Below are positions 7,045-7,139 of a stretch of DNA of 7,139 nucleotides, one piece after another; the stretch's first letter is position 1; the number at the start of each line of letters is the position of its first letter. This stretch comes from Candidatus Competibacteraceae bacterium (GTDB taxonomy: Bacteria; Pseudomonadota; Gammaproteobacteria; Competibacterales; Competibacteraceae): NCBI GenBank assembly GCA_003527885.1, contig DPWB01000155.1, positions 1 through 7,139 of the forward strand, written 5' to 3'. The translations under genes and the position numbers were made by a program. Below the pieces are notes generated by a model. The model was not told where the DNA came from, did not search any database, and saw only the letters and a list, made by a program, of their open reading frames with translations.

Positions 7045-7114
7045 CTGTCTCTTATAGACATCTGACCCTGCCGTCGAGCGATCTAGTGTGGACCTCGGTG
7101 GTCGCCGTATCATT
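7045..7114. other. Illumina Nextera/P5 adapter read-through (artefact)
   Basis: 7045-7063 matches the reverse complement of the Nextera transposon mosaic end (CTGTCTCTTATACACATCT) with one mismatch at 7057. 7064-7077 matches the Nextera read-1 tail with mismatches at 7067 and 7074. 7078-7085 is GCGATCTA, the reverse complement of i5 index TAGATCGC (N501/S501). 7086-7114 matches the reverse complement of the P5 end, GTGTAGATCTCGG through to CGCCGTATCATT, with mismatches at 7090 and 7093. That is five mismatches in 62 fixed bases plus an exact index, in the correct order. This is library sequence, not biology. Confidence 0.97.
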
Positions 7115-7139
7115 AAAAAAAAAAAAAAAAGTTAAAAGA
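7115..7139. other. Poly-A and noise past the end of the adapter (artefact)
   Basis: Sixteen A's (7115-7130) follow exactly where the P5 oligo ends, then an A-rich GTTAAAAGA. A-runs of this kind are commonly reported when an Illumina read continues past the end of a short fragment. It is not a transcript tail or a terminator. Confidence 0.9.

Noticed and set aside
7115..7130. A16 run as a poly-A tail, slippery site or terminator tract
   Set aside because: It begins exactly where the P5 adapter ends, so it is a sequencing artefact.

Overview
The window looks like one contig end from a diderm (Gram-negative) bacterium of fairly high GC, probably a proteobacterium; a gammaproteobacterial or other environmental lineage is my guess only. 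The reasons are: every protein begins with a Sec-type signal sequence, one is a two-partner-secretion (TPS) exoprotein that needs an outer membrane, and another is a BepA-like periplasmic M48 peptidase. The last 95 bases (7045-7139) are not genomic. They are Illumina Nextera/P5 adapter read-through followed by an A-run, so biological sequence stops at 7044.

Layout. Positions 1-493 hold, on the minus strand, the 5' part of an open-ended gene for a secreted protein built from exact 53-residue tandem repeats. It is cut by the contig start inside a repeat. Positions 494-854 are a 361-bp divergent intergenic region with two small inverted repeats and no convincing gene. Then three plus-strand genes run close together as a probable operon: an exported M48 metallopeptidase with TPR repeats (855-2684), a haemagglutinin-type TPS exoprotein with a beta-helical passenger (2749-5337), and an exported TPR-CHAT protein (5330 to at least 7044, 3' end missing).

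How they may work together. The exoprotein would be exported by Sec and then across the outer membrane by a TpsB partner that is not in the window. The two flanking genes encode a zinc peptidase and a caspase-like CHAT protein, both with protein-protein interaction repeats and both predicted to reach the periplasm. They could act in quality control, processing or release of the exoprotein or its transporter. That coupling is inferred from gene order, spacing (64 bp, then an 8-bp overlap) and shared export signals; no activity can be read from sequence alone. The exoprotein gene is a compositional mosaic: GC-rich ends like its neighbours, and a clearly AT-richer middle that encodes the repeat passenger.
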